13,010 bases of DNA from assembly GCA_019309245.1 (NCBI GenBank), contig JAFDGP010000048.1, positions 1-13,010 of the forward strand, read 5' to 3'. Within the stretch, counting starts at the first letter, position 1; each line of letters starts with the position of its first letter. Under the pieces are notes generated by a model. It was not told where the DNA came from. It ran no database searches and saw only the letters and a program-made list of their open reading frames with translations. This DNA comes from Deltaproteobacteria bacterium. GTDB lineage: Bacteria; Desulfobacterota; Desulfobacteria; Desulfobacterales; C00003060. Positions 6,184-13,010 of this stretch are shown in pieces. The translations under genes and the position numbers were made by a program.

Positions 6184-7527
6184 CTATACCGCACCAGGTT
6201 TTTCCATGACTTCATATAAAATATCAGAAATGAACTTGACATGAACACCAAGCTTATAATGGCTCACGATATCTTCAAGACCACTGTGGCAATTATGGCA
6301 CGGAGAAATACATACTTTTGCGCCGGTTGCCGCTATCTGTTCCGCCTTTACTCTGTTACCTAACATCCGGGTCATTTTGAAGGGCGGGCCGCAGTTGATG
6401 ACACCACCGCCGGCACAGCAACAGTAATTATGCTCGCGGTTCGGTTCCATCTCCCTAAAATCGGCGCACATCTCATTGACCACATAGCGGGCCATCTCAT
6501 AAAGACCTCTTCCTCTCATGACATTGCAGGGATCATGTAATGTCACCGATTCTTCATATTTTTTTGCAATCTTAATCTTACCGCTCTTGAGCAGATTATA
6601 ATAAAATTCGATGGCATGCTCCACATAAACTGGATGCATCTTCCATGCGAGCCATCGGTTCCCACGATCATATATCGAGCGAAAGGCATGACCACACTCT
6701 CCCATGACGATCTTTTTAACTCTGAGTCTTCGCGCCGTCTCGAAATGAACTCTTTTCACGCGGCCCATAATTTCATTGTCACAGGTATACATGGCCATAT
6801 CACTGTTATCCCAGCCCGGAGTCGCCGGCATAGTCCAGTTCAAGCCGGCAGTTTCAAATATGACAGCCGCCTGATATAGCAGTTGGGCGAGAAACTTGGG
6901 CTCCGGACCAATGACCGAATACATGATGTCGGCCCCCTCTTTTTCCAAAGGAATACGCAGAGTTGGAATCTCCTCCTGAGCATCCTCTTCCTGCCATTGC
7001 AAGGTATCCGGCCATTCATCATTCTTCACCCACATTTGATTCATTGTAACCGCATGACTGTGAGCAGTATCCTGGATGTAAAGAGGAGTAATACCAAGAA
7101 AATGGCAAATACGTCTAACAACTGACATAATGTAGGCGATATCAATCCCAAATGGGCAGTACATGGCACAACGCATGCATACATTACACTGGGTCGAGGC
7201 AATCTGCGATGCCCTTTTCATGAATGTTGGTGAAACACGGCCCTTCTTTTTTATCATTTCCCACATGGTCTGTTTCACCTTGGCGACAGGGGCGTAGGTC
7301 GGGTCTTTGTCATGAGAAAGATAGTAATGGCAAGCGTCAGAGCACAGTCCGCAGTGGACGCAAGTGTCAACATAAACCTTGAGTCGAGCGCCGGTCTCAC
7401 CCTCCAGCACCTTGTTGATAACCTTTTCTATTTTTTCAGGCGTTAGTTTTTTTGTGCCTTCGTCTAAGCCTGCGTCTTCCCAAACCTCATTAAAATATAT
7501 TCCATCTATTACTTGACCTTCAGCCAT
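6184..7527 (-). CDS. tmcB: TmcB, HdrD-like ferredoxin/CCG Fe-S protein (copy 2, intact)
   Basis: A 447-residue cytoplasmic iron-sulfur subunit related to HdrD and DsrK. Two [4Fe-4S] motifs lie near the N-terminus: CVHCGLCSDAC (Cys56, 59, 62, 66) and CNVCMRCAMYC (Cys114, 117, 120, 124). The C-terminal half carries CCG-type cysteines: DPC, then 34 residues, then CCCAGGG, and later SPCHNC. This spacing suits the CX31-39CC...CXXC motif that binds a non-cubane cluster in Hdr-like enzymes. The first CCG repeat is degenerate (YTCDNE, GECGHA). In Tmc this subunit takes electrons from TmcC toward the cytoplasmic side. The GTG-started extension at 7545 is rejected because GGGAGG lies 8 bases before ATG 7527. 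The gene is noticeably more AT-rich than the broken copy 1 homologue. Confidence 0.93.
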   Translation of the reverse strand: MAEGQVIDGIYFNEVWEDAGLDEGTKKLTPEKIEKVINKVLEGETGARLKVYVDTCVHCGLCSDACHYYLSHDKDPTYAPVAKVKQTMWEMIKKKGRVSPTFMKRASQIASTQCNVCMRCAMYCPFGIDIAYIMSVVRRICHFLGITPLYIQDTAHSHAVTMNQMWVKNDEWPDTLQWQEEDAQEEIPTLRIPLEKEGADIMYSVIGPEPKFLAQLLYQAAVIFETAGLNWTMPATPGWDNSDMAMYTCDNEIMGRVKRVHFETARRLRVKKIVMGECGHAFRSIYDRGNRWLAWKMHPVYVEHAIEFYYNLLKSGKIKIAKKYEESVTLHDPCNVMRGRGLYEMARYVVNEMCADFREMEPNREHNYCCCAGGGVINCGPPFKMTRMLGNRVKAEQIAATGAKVCISPCHNCHSGLEDIVSHYKLGVHVKFISDILYEVMEKPGAV

Positions 7528-7574
7528 AATAAATCCTCCCTGCACAAATTAGACAAAAGCGTCAACAGCATTGG

Positions 7575-8234
7575 CTACCAATCCCTCGCATGTCGTACGC
7601 TGCCAAACTCAGACCCCATATATGCCCTCGTAAACGGCGAATAAATCATATGGGCCAATCGTGTAAACGGAATGGCCACAAGCATGACTTCACCTGCAAG
7701 TATATGAAGAATTAGCCAGAATTTGTAACCCAGCCACTGGTGGTAGGCAAGAAAACCTGTAATAAAAGGTGCAGCTACAATCGCGAGAATAACGAAATCA
7801 GAAGCAAAAGTAACAAACTTCACCTCAGGTTGTGTCAGTCTGCGCCACAAAAAGTATATGCAACCGCCGATAACAATCAACGTCATAATGTCGGCCACAC
7901 CTTCCGGCAAGGTCCACCAACTGATACCAAAGGACTCATCCCACAAAAGAACGTGGGCCAAAAGCAGGATGGGGGCTGCAAGAAGACAAATATGGAAGGC
8001 AAAGGTAACAATCGTAAAGATCGGCCGCTGGCGCGAATTTCTATTGGCAAAGGGAATAATCCAGTGGAAAATGGACCGCAGGCCATAGAATAGGCTGAAG
8101 TAGTCAAAAACGACATTGTCTTTCTTTCTCGCAATCACCAGCATAGCGATAAGCCGATACAAGGTACCACCCACAAAAAGTATGAAGGCCACCCACGCAA
8201 GGGGACCACGAACAAAATTATAAAGACCGTGCAT
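7575..8234 (-). CDS. tmcC: TmcC, membrane cytochrome b (NarI-like) (copy 2)
   Basis: A 219-residue integral membrane cytochrome b subunit. Five hydrophobic spans are visible at about 9-32, 72-97, 111-131, 145-166 and 171-196. Histidines placed to ligate heme b occur in the second span (His81, His94) and the fourth/fifth (His165, His177), as in the NarI/DsrM family. The soluble loop HWIIPFANRNSRQRP (57-71) is conserved between the two copies. It links periplasmic TmcA to cytoplasmic TmcB and possibly exchanges electrons with menaquinone. AGGGGAGGAGGAAAAG precedes ATG 8234; the gene starts 14 bp after tmcD and ends 47 bp before tmcB, consistent with one operon. By eye it is about 70 percent identical to copy 1. 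Confidence 0.93.
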   Translation of the reverse strand: MHGLYNFVRGPLAWVAFILFVGGTLYRLIAMLVIARKKDNVVFDYFSLFYGLRSIFHWIIPFANRNSRQRPIFTIVTFAFHICLLAAPILLLAHVLLWDESFGISWWTLPEGVADIMTLIVIGGCIYFLWRRLTQPEVKFVTFASDFVILAIVAAPFITGFLAYHQWLGYKFWLILHILAGEVMLVAIPFTRLAHMIYSPFTRAYMGSEFGSVRHARDW

Positions 8235-8248
8235 CTTTTCCTCCTCCC

Positions 8249-9514
8249 CTAACCTGTCAACTCGGTTGTCGGCAAAACACGACGAATATATCTGCCGCCT
8301 TCAATGGAACGAATAAGGACTTTACTTCCGTCGGGGCTAAACACCGGGTCCCACACCTGCTCGCACTCTTGCTTCCAGGGCTTGCCGTTCATCACAATGG
8401 TCTGCCGGCCCTGCTTCTCCGCTCTGATTGCAACGTTCTGGCTATCTGGACTGAAAACTGGTTGCCAAAGCATATCATAAGTACCGTTCCACACCGTATC
8501 GTCTACAATCACGGAATAGTCATAATCATTTTTCCCAACGGCAGCCAATCTTCTCCCGTCCGGACTGAAAACCATATCTGAGACCATGTCATCAAAAATG
8601 GAATGCCAGGCCTCACCGTCTATCGCGACAGTCCACTTGCCGTATTTTGGAGCTACAACAGCGGCCACTCTCGACGCATCCGGGCTGAATATCTGTTGCC
8701 AACACTGAACAAAGGAACGATTCCACATGGTCTTTCCATCCTGAGCCAGTGTCCAAGATGCGCCAACCTTCACTGGAGCAACCACAGCCCCGGTCTTTGG
8801 GTTAAATATGGGTTCCCAAACGCAGGAATAGATCTCTGACCAAGGGACGCCATCCACTACAATTGTATAATCGTACAACGTCATCCGGGCTTCAGCAGCC
8901 AGACGCTTGCCATCCGGGCTAAAGGCTTTGTTCCAAACATTGACAAAGGTCTTATCCCATGCCTTGCCGTCTACCGCCGCAGTAAAGATACCGGACTGAA
9001 ATTTAAAAATGTCACCTTCATCCATGGGTTCTGTTTGAACAGACCCGGCCGTATGTTGGCCGTCAGAGCTAATGGCAAAATTGGTCATATTGCTATAAAG
9101 GTTCTCCCAGGGCTCTCCATTTATAGCCGCACCATACATGCCGTCCTGTTGGATAAAGGCACAGACATTCTTTCCATCCTCGCTGAATTTGACTTCCATT
9201 ACATAACCGAAGGACTGATCCCAGGCCTGTCCGTCAACGGCAACTGTCCATTCCATCTCCGATGAAACGATACAGCTAAGCCGGCCATCAGGCCCGTATC
9301 GAAGGTACCAGCATTTATCAAAGGTATTTTCCCAGGCCTCACCGTTCACACAGACACTGAACTCAGCCTCCCCTGTCTTGACAATAGCGGCCACCTTTTC
9401 TCCATCAGGACTGGCCTGAAACTCTTCAACCCATTCGAACTTGTCTTTCCATCCGTTTGTATCGGAAACAGTCTTTTCCTGGGTGTCCCAGTCCCAGCTT
9501 TCCATGTTAACCAT
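8249..9514 (-). CDS. tmcD: TmcD, tryptophan-rich beta-propeller-like protein (copy 2)
   Basis: A 421-residue protein made almost wholly of about ten repeats of 36-40 residues (one longer), each built as W..xFSPDGxxxAA...(x)WTxxVDGxxWxxxF. The clearest units run from about residue 195 to the end, with FSPDG repeated around each unit start. WD40-like/PD40 propellers use similar SPDG turns, but the unit is shorter and carries a paired Trp signature. There is no signal peptide and no heme or Fe-S motif, so a cytoplasmic location is likely. TmcD is known as the Trp-rich subunit of the Tmc complex with no settled role. It is the first gene of the cluster; GGAGGGAACA precedes ATG 9514. The propeller fold is inferred from repeats. 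Confidence 0.9.
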   Translation of the reverse strand: MVNMESWDWDTQEKTVSDTNGWKDKFEWVEEFQASPDGEKVAAIVKTGEAEFSVCVNGEAWENTFDKCWYLRYGPDGRLSCIVSSEMEWTVAVDGQAWDQSFGYVMEVKFSEDGKNVCAFIQQDGMYGAAINGEPWENLYSNMTNFAISSDGQHTAGSVQTEPMDEGDIFKFQSGIFTAAVDGKAWDKTFVNVWNKAFSPDGKRLAAEARMTLYDYTIVVDGVPWSEIYSCVWEPIFNPKTGAVVAPVKVGASWTLAQDGKTMWNRSFVQCWQQIFSPDASRVAAVVAPKYGKWTVAIDGEAWHSIFDDMVSDMVFSPDGRRLAAVGKNDYDYSVIVDDTVWNGTYDMLWQPVFSPDSQNVAIRAEKQGRQTIVMNGKPWKQECEQVWDPVFSPDGSKVLIRSIEGGRYIRRVLPTTELTG

Positions 9515-9644
9515 TGTTCCCTCCTATGCCAAAGTATGGGCGCTCGTGTTCTCCCGGCGCGTCTGGCTGATCTCCACGCGACCCCGGGCATTGCCTCATC
9601 TTGAAAATCATTCTCTATCCTACTGAAATAGTAGAAAATACGCG

Positions 9645-9690
9645 CTATTGCCAATAGGTTTCCCATAGCAGCGCAGTGCACCAATGTCAA
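9645..9690 (-). promoter_or_regulatory. Candidate promoter and operator of tmc copy 2
   Basis: TTGACA (9690-9685), a 17-bp spacer and TATGGG (9667-9662) on the minus strand form a moderate sigma70-type promoter. The predicted start (about 9655) falls inside the perfect palindrome CTATTGCCAATAG (9645-9657). A second palindrome, CTACTgaaatAGTAG (9620-9634), lies within the first 40 transcribed bases. The leader to tmcD would be about 140 bases. Placement over the start site suggests repressor operators; the regulator is unknown. Confidence 0.45.
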
Positions 9691-9723
9691 CAGAAATGTG
9701 GCGCCCCTCTCAGCATATTAAAA

Positions 9724-9786
9724 ATGTCAACAATGGATTTCCGAGCGGATTTCAGGGATTTCCTGATGGAAACTTGACAACTTGAC
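9724..9786. promoter_or_regulatory. Cluster of short direct repeats upstream of tmc copy 2
   Basis: On the plus strand, GGATTTC occurs three times (9735-9741, 9747-9753, 9756-9762), and AACTTGAC occurs as an exact tandem pair (9771-9778, 9779-9786). A TTGACA on the minus strand (9725-9730) has no matching -10 box. The repeats sit 35-130 bases upstream of the candidate promoter, a usual place for activator or response-regulator sites. They are the only structure seen in the 377-base gap between tmcA copy 1 and tmcD copy 2 apart from the promoter and palindromes. No intrinsic terminator follows tmcA copy 1. Confidence 0.35.
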
Positions 9787-9891
9787 CGGCGGGGGTTTGG
9801 GAGTCTGTACTAATAGGCGTGCTCAAAACGATTGCCGACCTACTGGCATGGCAGCCCTCCAATATGGGAAAAAAGTATGTTGATCGAAGAC

Positions 9892-10323
9892 TTAGTGTTC
9901 CCCCTCCGCTTCATGGGCGCCTGATGCGCCCTTTCGCGGGTGGCACTCCCCGCAGGTGATCGGACCGGCCTTTTTGGCCTTATGACAGCCTTTGCACAGA
10001 TCATGATAGGCCTTCATCAAGGGCCTCGTGGGGTACCCCTTCTTCATGTTGTGGCAGTCCGAACACCGGGAATCTTCGCTGGATTCATCTTCCACATTCT
10101 TACCGTTTCTATAGACATGGTGGCAGACATTGCAGTCTTCAATCTCCGCCTTCTCATTGTGTGCTTCATGCACGAAAACGGCCGGAGGTCTCTGGCCCTT
10201 GCCGAAAGCCTCGTCTTTTAGTGAGGTTATGTCTTCCTGTGAATACGCGGGTATTGACGAAGAAACCACAACCCATGCCACGGCCGTTACGCCGAGGAAC
10301 AACCCGGTTCTAAGTCTTTTCAT
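9892..10323 (-). CDS. tmcA: TmcA, type II tetraheme cytochrome c3 (copy 1)
   Basis: A 143-residue periplasmic tetraheme cytochrome of exactly the same length as copy 2. A signal peptide (1-28) is followed by CNVCH (64-68), CSDCH (87-91), CKGCH (110-114) and CGECH (124-128). All heme Cys and His residues are intact, so the gene looks functional although tmcB just upstream is broken. About 18 of 143 residues differ from copy 2, six of them in the signal peptide. The DNA around the start is also nearly identical (ggGGTAATGTGGGG before ATG, then AAAAGACTTAGAA). Start ATG 10323 is chosen by homology and the signal peptide; an in-frame upstream start at 10431 would add 36 residues overlapping tmcB and destroy the leader. 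It lies 64 bp after tmcB. Confidence 0.92.
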   Translation of the reverse strand: MKRLRTGLFLGVTAVAWVVVSSSIPAYSQEDITSLKDEAFGKGQRPPAVFVHEAHNEKAEIEDCNVCHHVYRNGKNVEDESSEDSRCSDCHNMKKGYPTRPLMKAYHDLCKGCHKAKKAGPITCGECHPRKGASGAHEAEGEH

Positions 10324-10387
10324 CCCCACATTACCCCTTTCTGTCAAAAAATGATTTCGCGTCGCCAAGGCCGCTTTCGGCAATCGA

Positions 10388-11248
10388 CTACGCGGCTTTC
10401 GACTTCTCCATGCATTCATAGATAATGTCACCCAGAAATTTCAGCTTCATCCCCAACTTGAAATGATGAATAATATCTTCAATGCCCCCATGGCAGTTAT
10501 GACAGGGAGAAATGACGGTCTTGACCCCGGTTGCGGCCAGTTGCTCCGCCTTGACCCGGTTGCCCAGCACGCGCTTCTTTTTCCAGGGAGGACCACAGTT
10601 GATCACACCGCCCCCCGCACAACAACAATAATTGTGATCCCGGTTGGGCTCCATCTCAACGACCTCCTTGCAAAAAGCCTTTGCCACATATCGCAGATGC
10701 TCGTGCAAGCCCATCCCGCGCACAATGTTGCACGGATCCTGGATTGTAACGGCTTCGTCGAATTTCTTAGCAACCCTTATCTTGCCATCCTTGAGCAGTT
10801 CCGCAAAAAATTGTGCCGCATGGATCACCGGGACAGGCATCTGCTTCCACCCCAGCCAGCGGTTCCCAACATCGTAAACAGACCGATACGCGTGTCCACA
10901 CTCACCCATCACGATTTTGTTGACCCGAAGTCTCTGGGCGGCCTCGAAGTGGTCCCTTTTGAGCCGTCCCATTATTTCAAACTCACCGGTAAACATCGGC
11001 ATATCACTGTTGTCCCAGCCGGTTGTGGCCGGCATGGTCCAGTTCAACCCGGCTTCATTGAATATGACCGCCGCCTGATAAATCAACTGAGCGCGGAACT
11101 TCGGCTCCGGACCGATGATAGAGTACATGAAGTCCGCCCCCTCTTTCTCAAGGGGAATTCGCAGCCTCGGGATTTCTTCCTGGGCCTCTTCTTCTTGCCA
11201 CTGCAAGCTGTCTATCCATTCATCTTCCTTCACCCACATCTGGTTCAT
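10388..11248 (-). CDS. TmcB copy 1, C-terminal CCG-domain fragment
   Basis: A 286-residue ORF matching residues from MNQMWV to the end of intact TmcB. It carries the C-terminal CCG motif (DPC, 34 residues, CCCAGGG, later SPCHNC) and GECGHA of the degenerate first repeat. The extra Cys found in copy 2 (YTCDNE) is Gly here (FTGEFE). It lacks both N-terminal [4Fe-4S] motifs. No Shine-Dalgarno precedes ATG 11248, so expression would need reinitiation after the overlapping N-terminal fragment. If made, it would resemble stand-alone HdrB-like CCG proteins; that it is made is not shown. Confidence 0.6.
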   Translation of the reverse strand: MNQMWVKEDEWIDSLQWQEEEAQEEIPRLRIPLEKEGADFMYSIIGPEPKFRAQLIYQAAVIFNEAGLNWTMPATTGWDNSDMPMFTGEFEIMGRLKRDHFEAAQRLRVNKIVMGECGHAYRSVYDVGNRWLGWKQMPVPVIHAAQFFAELLKDGKIRVAKKFDEAVTIQDPCNIVRGMGLHEHLRYVAKAFCKEVVEMEPNRDHNYCCCAGGGVINCGPPWKKKRVLGNRVKAEQLAATGVKTVISPCHNCHGGIEDIIHHFKLGMKLKFLGDIIYECMEKSKAA

Positions 11249-11675
11249 GGTGGCAGAATGTTACCCCTAACCGGTGGCAGATTCGCCTGATTAACACCAT
11301 CATGTAGGCAATATCAATGCCCATGGGACAAAAATGCACACACCGCCTGCACAGATTGCATTCCGTAGACGCGATCTCGGAGGCCCGCCTGATAAATTCA
11401 GGGCTGACCTTGCCTTTCCTATTCAGGATAACCCACATGGTCTGCTTGACCTTACCGGCCGGGGAGAAGGTCGGGTCTTTGTCAAACGATTGGTACCAGT
11501 GGCAGGCCTCTGCGCAAAGGCCACAGTGCACACAGGTTTCCACGTACGAGCGGAGGCGCGCGCCACCGGCAGCCGCTAAGACGCCGTTGATAACCCTTTC
11601 TATTCTTTCAGGGGTAAGCCTGGCAGCCCCATCGTCCAAGCCCACATCTTGGATCTTCTCTGCAGGTTCAGCCAT
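11220..11675 (-). CDS. TmcB copy 1, N-terminal ferredoxin-domain fragment
   Basis: A 151-residue ORF with both [4Fe-4S] motifs of TmcB (CVHCGLCAEAC and CNLCRRCVHFC). It ends with about 12 out-of-frame residues (FCHHEPDVGEGR) after the deletion point. GGGAGGATTCGAA precedes ATG 11675, so it is probably translated. It would resemble a free HdrC-like ferredoxin subunit. The gap to tmcC is 110 bases, against 47 in copy 2, and the extra sequence shows no recognisable element. Confidence 0.7.
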   Translation of the reverse strand: MAEPAEKIQDVGLDDGAARLTPERIERVINGVLAAAGGARLRSYVETCVHCGLCAEACHWYQSFDKDPTFSPAGKVKQTMWVILNRKGKVSPEFIRRASEIASTECNLCRRCVHFCPMGIDIAYMMVLIRRICHRLGVTFCHHEPDVGEGR

Positions 11676-11785
11676 TTCGAATCCTCCCTCACAATTTGGT
11701 TCACAGTTACTTCAAACATGCTCGCTAGAAAACCAGGCACATTTAAGCAGCCCGCATCATGGAAACAAGGGCCACGCGCGCACAA

Positions 11786-12445
11786 TCAATAGTCCCGGAC
11801 ATGCCGCACGGCGCCGAATTCCGACCCGATATAGGCCCGGTTTAAGGGAAAAAACAGCATATGGCGCAGCCGGGTAAACGGGATGCATACCAGCCAGAGC
11901 TCCCCTGCAAGAATGTGCAGCACAAGCCAAAATTTATAGCCGAGCCACTGATGGTACGCCAGAAAACCCGTTACGAACGGTGCAACGACCACCGCCAAAA
12001 TTGCATAGTCTGAAGCGGTGGTGACAAACTTGACCTCGGCCTGGGTCAGCCTCCTCCACAGAAAGTAGCCGCAGCACGCCACCACAACCAGGCTCAAGAC
12101 GTCTGCAGTCCCCTCCGGCAGAGTCCACCAACTGATACTAAAAGATTCATCCCAGAGCACCACATGGGCCAACAGGAAAATCGGCACTGCAAGCAAACAG
12201 ATATGAAAAACAAAGGTCACGATCGTAAAGATAGGGCGCTGCCGGGAATTGATGTTGGCAAAAGGAACAATCCAGTGAACGATTGACCGGATGGCATAGT
12301 ACAGGCTCGTGTATTCGTAGACCCAAATATCCTTCTCCCTGGCCACCCTCAATGTGGAAATGACCTTGTACAGACTGCCGATTACAAAAACCGCAAAAGC
12401 CAGCCATGCCAGTGGACCACGGACAAAATTATAAATCGTGTGCAT
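11786..12445 (-). CDS. tmcC: TmcC, membrane cytochrome b (NarI-like) (copy 1)
   Basis: A 219-residue homologue of copy 2 TmcC, with identical length, the same five hydrophobic spans and all candidate heme-ligand His residues (positions 81, 94, 165, 177). Blocks such as NFVRGPLAW, NSRQRPIFTIVTF, SWWTLPEG, FLWRRLTQ and FLAYHQWLGYKFWL are unchanged, while the spans differ mainly by hydrophobic swaps. By eye about 70 percent identical, clearly less than the two TmcA proteins. ATG 12445 follows GGGAGGGGGAAAAAGAT and matches the copy 2 start; an in-frame ATG at 12481 would add 12 residues overlapping tmcD. It follows tmcD by 19 bp. Confidence 0.92.
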   Translation of the reverse strand: MHTIYNFVRGPLAWLAFAVFVIGSLYKVISTLRVAREKDIWVYEYTSLYYAIRSIVHWIVPFANINSRQRPIFTIVTFVFHICLLAVPIFLLAHVVLWDESFSISWWTLPEGTADVLSLVVVACCGYFLWRRLTQAEVKFVTTASDYAILAVVVAPFVTGFLAYHQWLGYKFWLVLHILAGELWLVCIPFTRLRHMLFFPLNRAYIGSEFGAVRHVRDY

Positions 12446-12464
12446 ATCTTTTTCCCCCTCCCAC

Positions 12465-13010
12465 CTAGCCGGTAACCTCACTCACCGGTATGACACGACG
12501 ATAGTACTTCCCGCCCTCTATCGACCGAATCAAAACCTTGCTGCCCCCGTCAGGACTGAAGACCGGATCCCATACTGCTTCGCACCGCTGCTTCCAGGGC
12601 GTGCCATTGATGACGACCGTATAAGCACCACCCTTTACCACCTTGGCCCCAACGTGATGACCGTCCGGACTAAACACCGGTTTCCAGACCATGTCATAGG
12701 CCTCCGCCCATGGCCGGTCATCCACGACAACAGTCCACCGGCCGTCCTCTTTGCCCTGGGCGGCGATCCGGGTACCGTCCGGACTAAAGAGAGCATCTGC
12801 AACCATCTCGCCGAACGTGGTGGCCCAGGGCTGCCCATCTACAGCAATCGTCCACCGGCCGTATTTCGGCGCCACAATAGCGGCCAGTTTTGAGCCATCC
12901 GCATTGAACATCTGGTGCCAGCACTGAACAAATCTCCGGTCCCACAAAGGCGTTCCATCCTGGGCGATAGTCCATTTCCCTCCGGTCATCACCGGCGCAA
13001 CAACCGCTCC
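12465..13010 (-). CDS. tmcD: TmcD, tryptophan-rich propeller-like protein (copy 1), 5' end outside window
   Basis: The last 181 residues of a TmcD homologue; the frame is open to the window edge and the edge residues (GAVVAPV) align with an internal segment of copy 2, so the start lies beyond. It holds four full repeats and part of a fifth, each with FSPDG or F(N)ADG turns and paired Trp (for example WTIAVDGQPW, WTVVVDDRPW). The C-terminus ends SEVTG, against TTELTG in copy 2. It is the first gene of copy 1 seen here; its promoter is not in the window. Confidence 0.88.
   Translation of the reverse strand, partial: GAVVAPVMTGGKWTIAQDGTPLWDRRFVQCWHQMFNADGSKLAAIVAPKYGRWTIAVDGQPWATTFGEMVADALFSPDGTRIAAQGKEDGRWTVVVDDRPWAEAYDMVWKPVFSPDGHHVGAKVVKGGAYTVVINGTPWKQRCEAVWDPVFSPDGGSKVLIRSIEGGKYYRRVIPVSEVTG

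Larger units (their letters stand above)
10388..11675 (-). pseudogene. tmcB: tmcB copy 1, split by a frameshifting deletion
   Basis: Aligned with intact TmcB copy 2, the two ORFs at 11220-11675 and 10388-11248 together cover the full protein but lie in different frames. Between the Gly-Val after RRICHRLG and the MNQMWV block, copy 2 has 45 bases where copy 1 has 13: a net loss of 32 bases, removing the region matching TPLYIQDTAHS and shifting the frame. All ferredoxin and CCG cysteines needed for clusters are retained on the two pieces, so the lesion looks recent. The alternative is a functional two-polypeptide form, since the second ORF restarts at ATG 11248, 26 bases before the first one's stop. 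Confidence 0.75.

Noticed and set aside
9346..9690. 114-codon minus-strand ORF spanning the tmcD copy 2 start and its leader
   Set aside because: Overlaps the conserved TmcD N-terminus in another frame and lies across the promoter palindromes.
9840..9870. Possible terminator after tmcA copy 1 (CCCATATTGGAGGG)
   Set aside because: Only a three-base-pair GC stem and no T-tract downstream on the minus strand.
10463..11290. 275-codon plus-strand ORF opposite tmcB copy 1
   Set aside because: Antisense to the conserved CCG-domain coding sequence; no ribosome site and no family features.
11676..11785. Enlarged tmcC-tmcB spacer in copy 1 as a possible insertion or small gene
   Set aside because: No inverted ends, duplication or plausible ORF with a ribosome site; probably simple drift.
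1..13010. CRISPR arrays, tRNA or rRNA genes, transposases, integrases
   Set aside because: No regularly spaced repeats, cloverleaf sequences, rRNA-like segments or recombinase motifs were seen on either strand.

Overview
This window most likely comes from a sulfate-reducing bacterium of the former Deltaproteobacteria (Desulfobacterota). The main reason is a pair of Tmc transmembrane redox complexes, a hallmark of sulfate reducers: acidic type II tetraheme cytochrome c3, HdrD-like Fe-S/CCG protein, membrane cytochrome b and Trp-rich propeller protein. LptD shows a Gram-negative outer membrane. The assignment rests on gene content only.

Layout. (1) Positions 1-455 hold the possible C-terminal end of a gene at the left edge, a nested stem-loop and an AT-rich imperfect inverted repeat. 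(2) Positions 456-1362 (+) encode an isochorismatase-fold cysteine hydrolase and a two-helix membrane protein. (3) Positions 1408-4349 (-) encode lptD followed by a NusG/RfaH-like antiterminator, coupled or nearly so. (4) Positions 4435-4843 (-) hold rpsU with its own promoter and a strong intrinsic terminator. (5) Positions 5006-5551 (-) hold a compact regulatory unit: a sigma28-like promoter (TCAGCTTT-N11-GCCGATAA), a textbook cyclic-di-GMP-I (GEMM) aptamer, an intrinsic terminator with a possible competing antiterminator pairing, and a 120-codon ORF of unknown function. (6) Positions 5587-13010 (-) hold two tandem Tmc clusters, each in the transcription order tmcD-tmcC-tmcB-tmcA.

The upstream Tmc cluster (copy 1, 9892-13010) is cut by the right window edge inside tmcD. 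Its tmcB is split into two ORFs by a net 32-nt loss relative to copy 2. The downstream cluster (copy 2, 5677-9514) is intact. It has a candidate promoter of its own with palindromes at the predicted start site, and an intrinsic terminator after tmcA. In known Tmc complexes, electrons from periplasmic c3 cytochromes and hydrogenases enter through TmcA, cross the membrane through TmcC, and reach the cytoplasmic Fe-S/CCG protein TmcB and/or quinone. TmcD is a Trp-rich subunit of unclear role.

The points most worth a second look are the sigma28 + c-di-GMP riboswitch unit driving an unknown small ORF, and the tandem, apparently reversed-order Tmc clusters. In the latter, one tmcB is broken while the two tmcA genes stay unusually similar.
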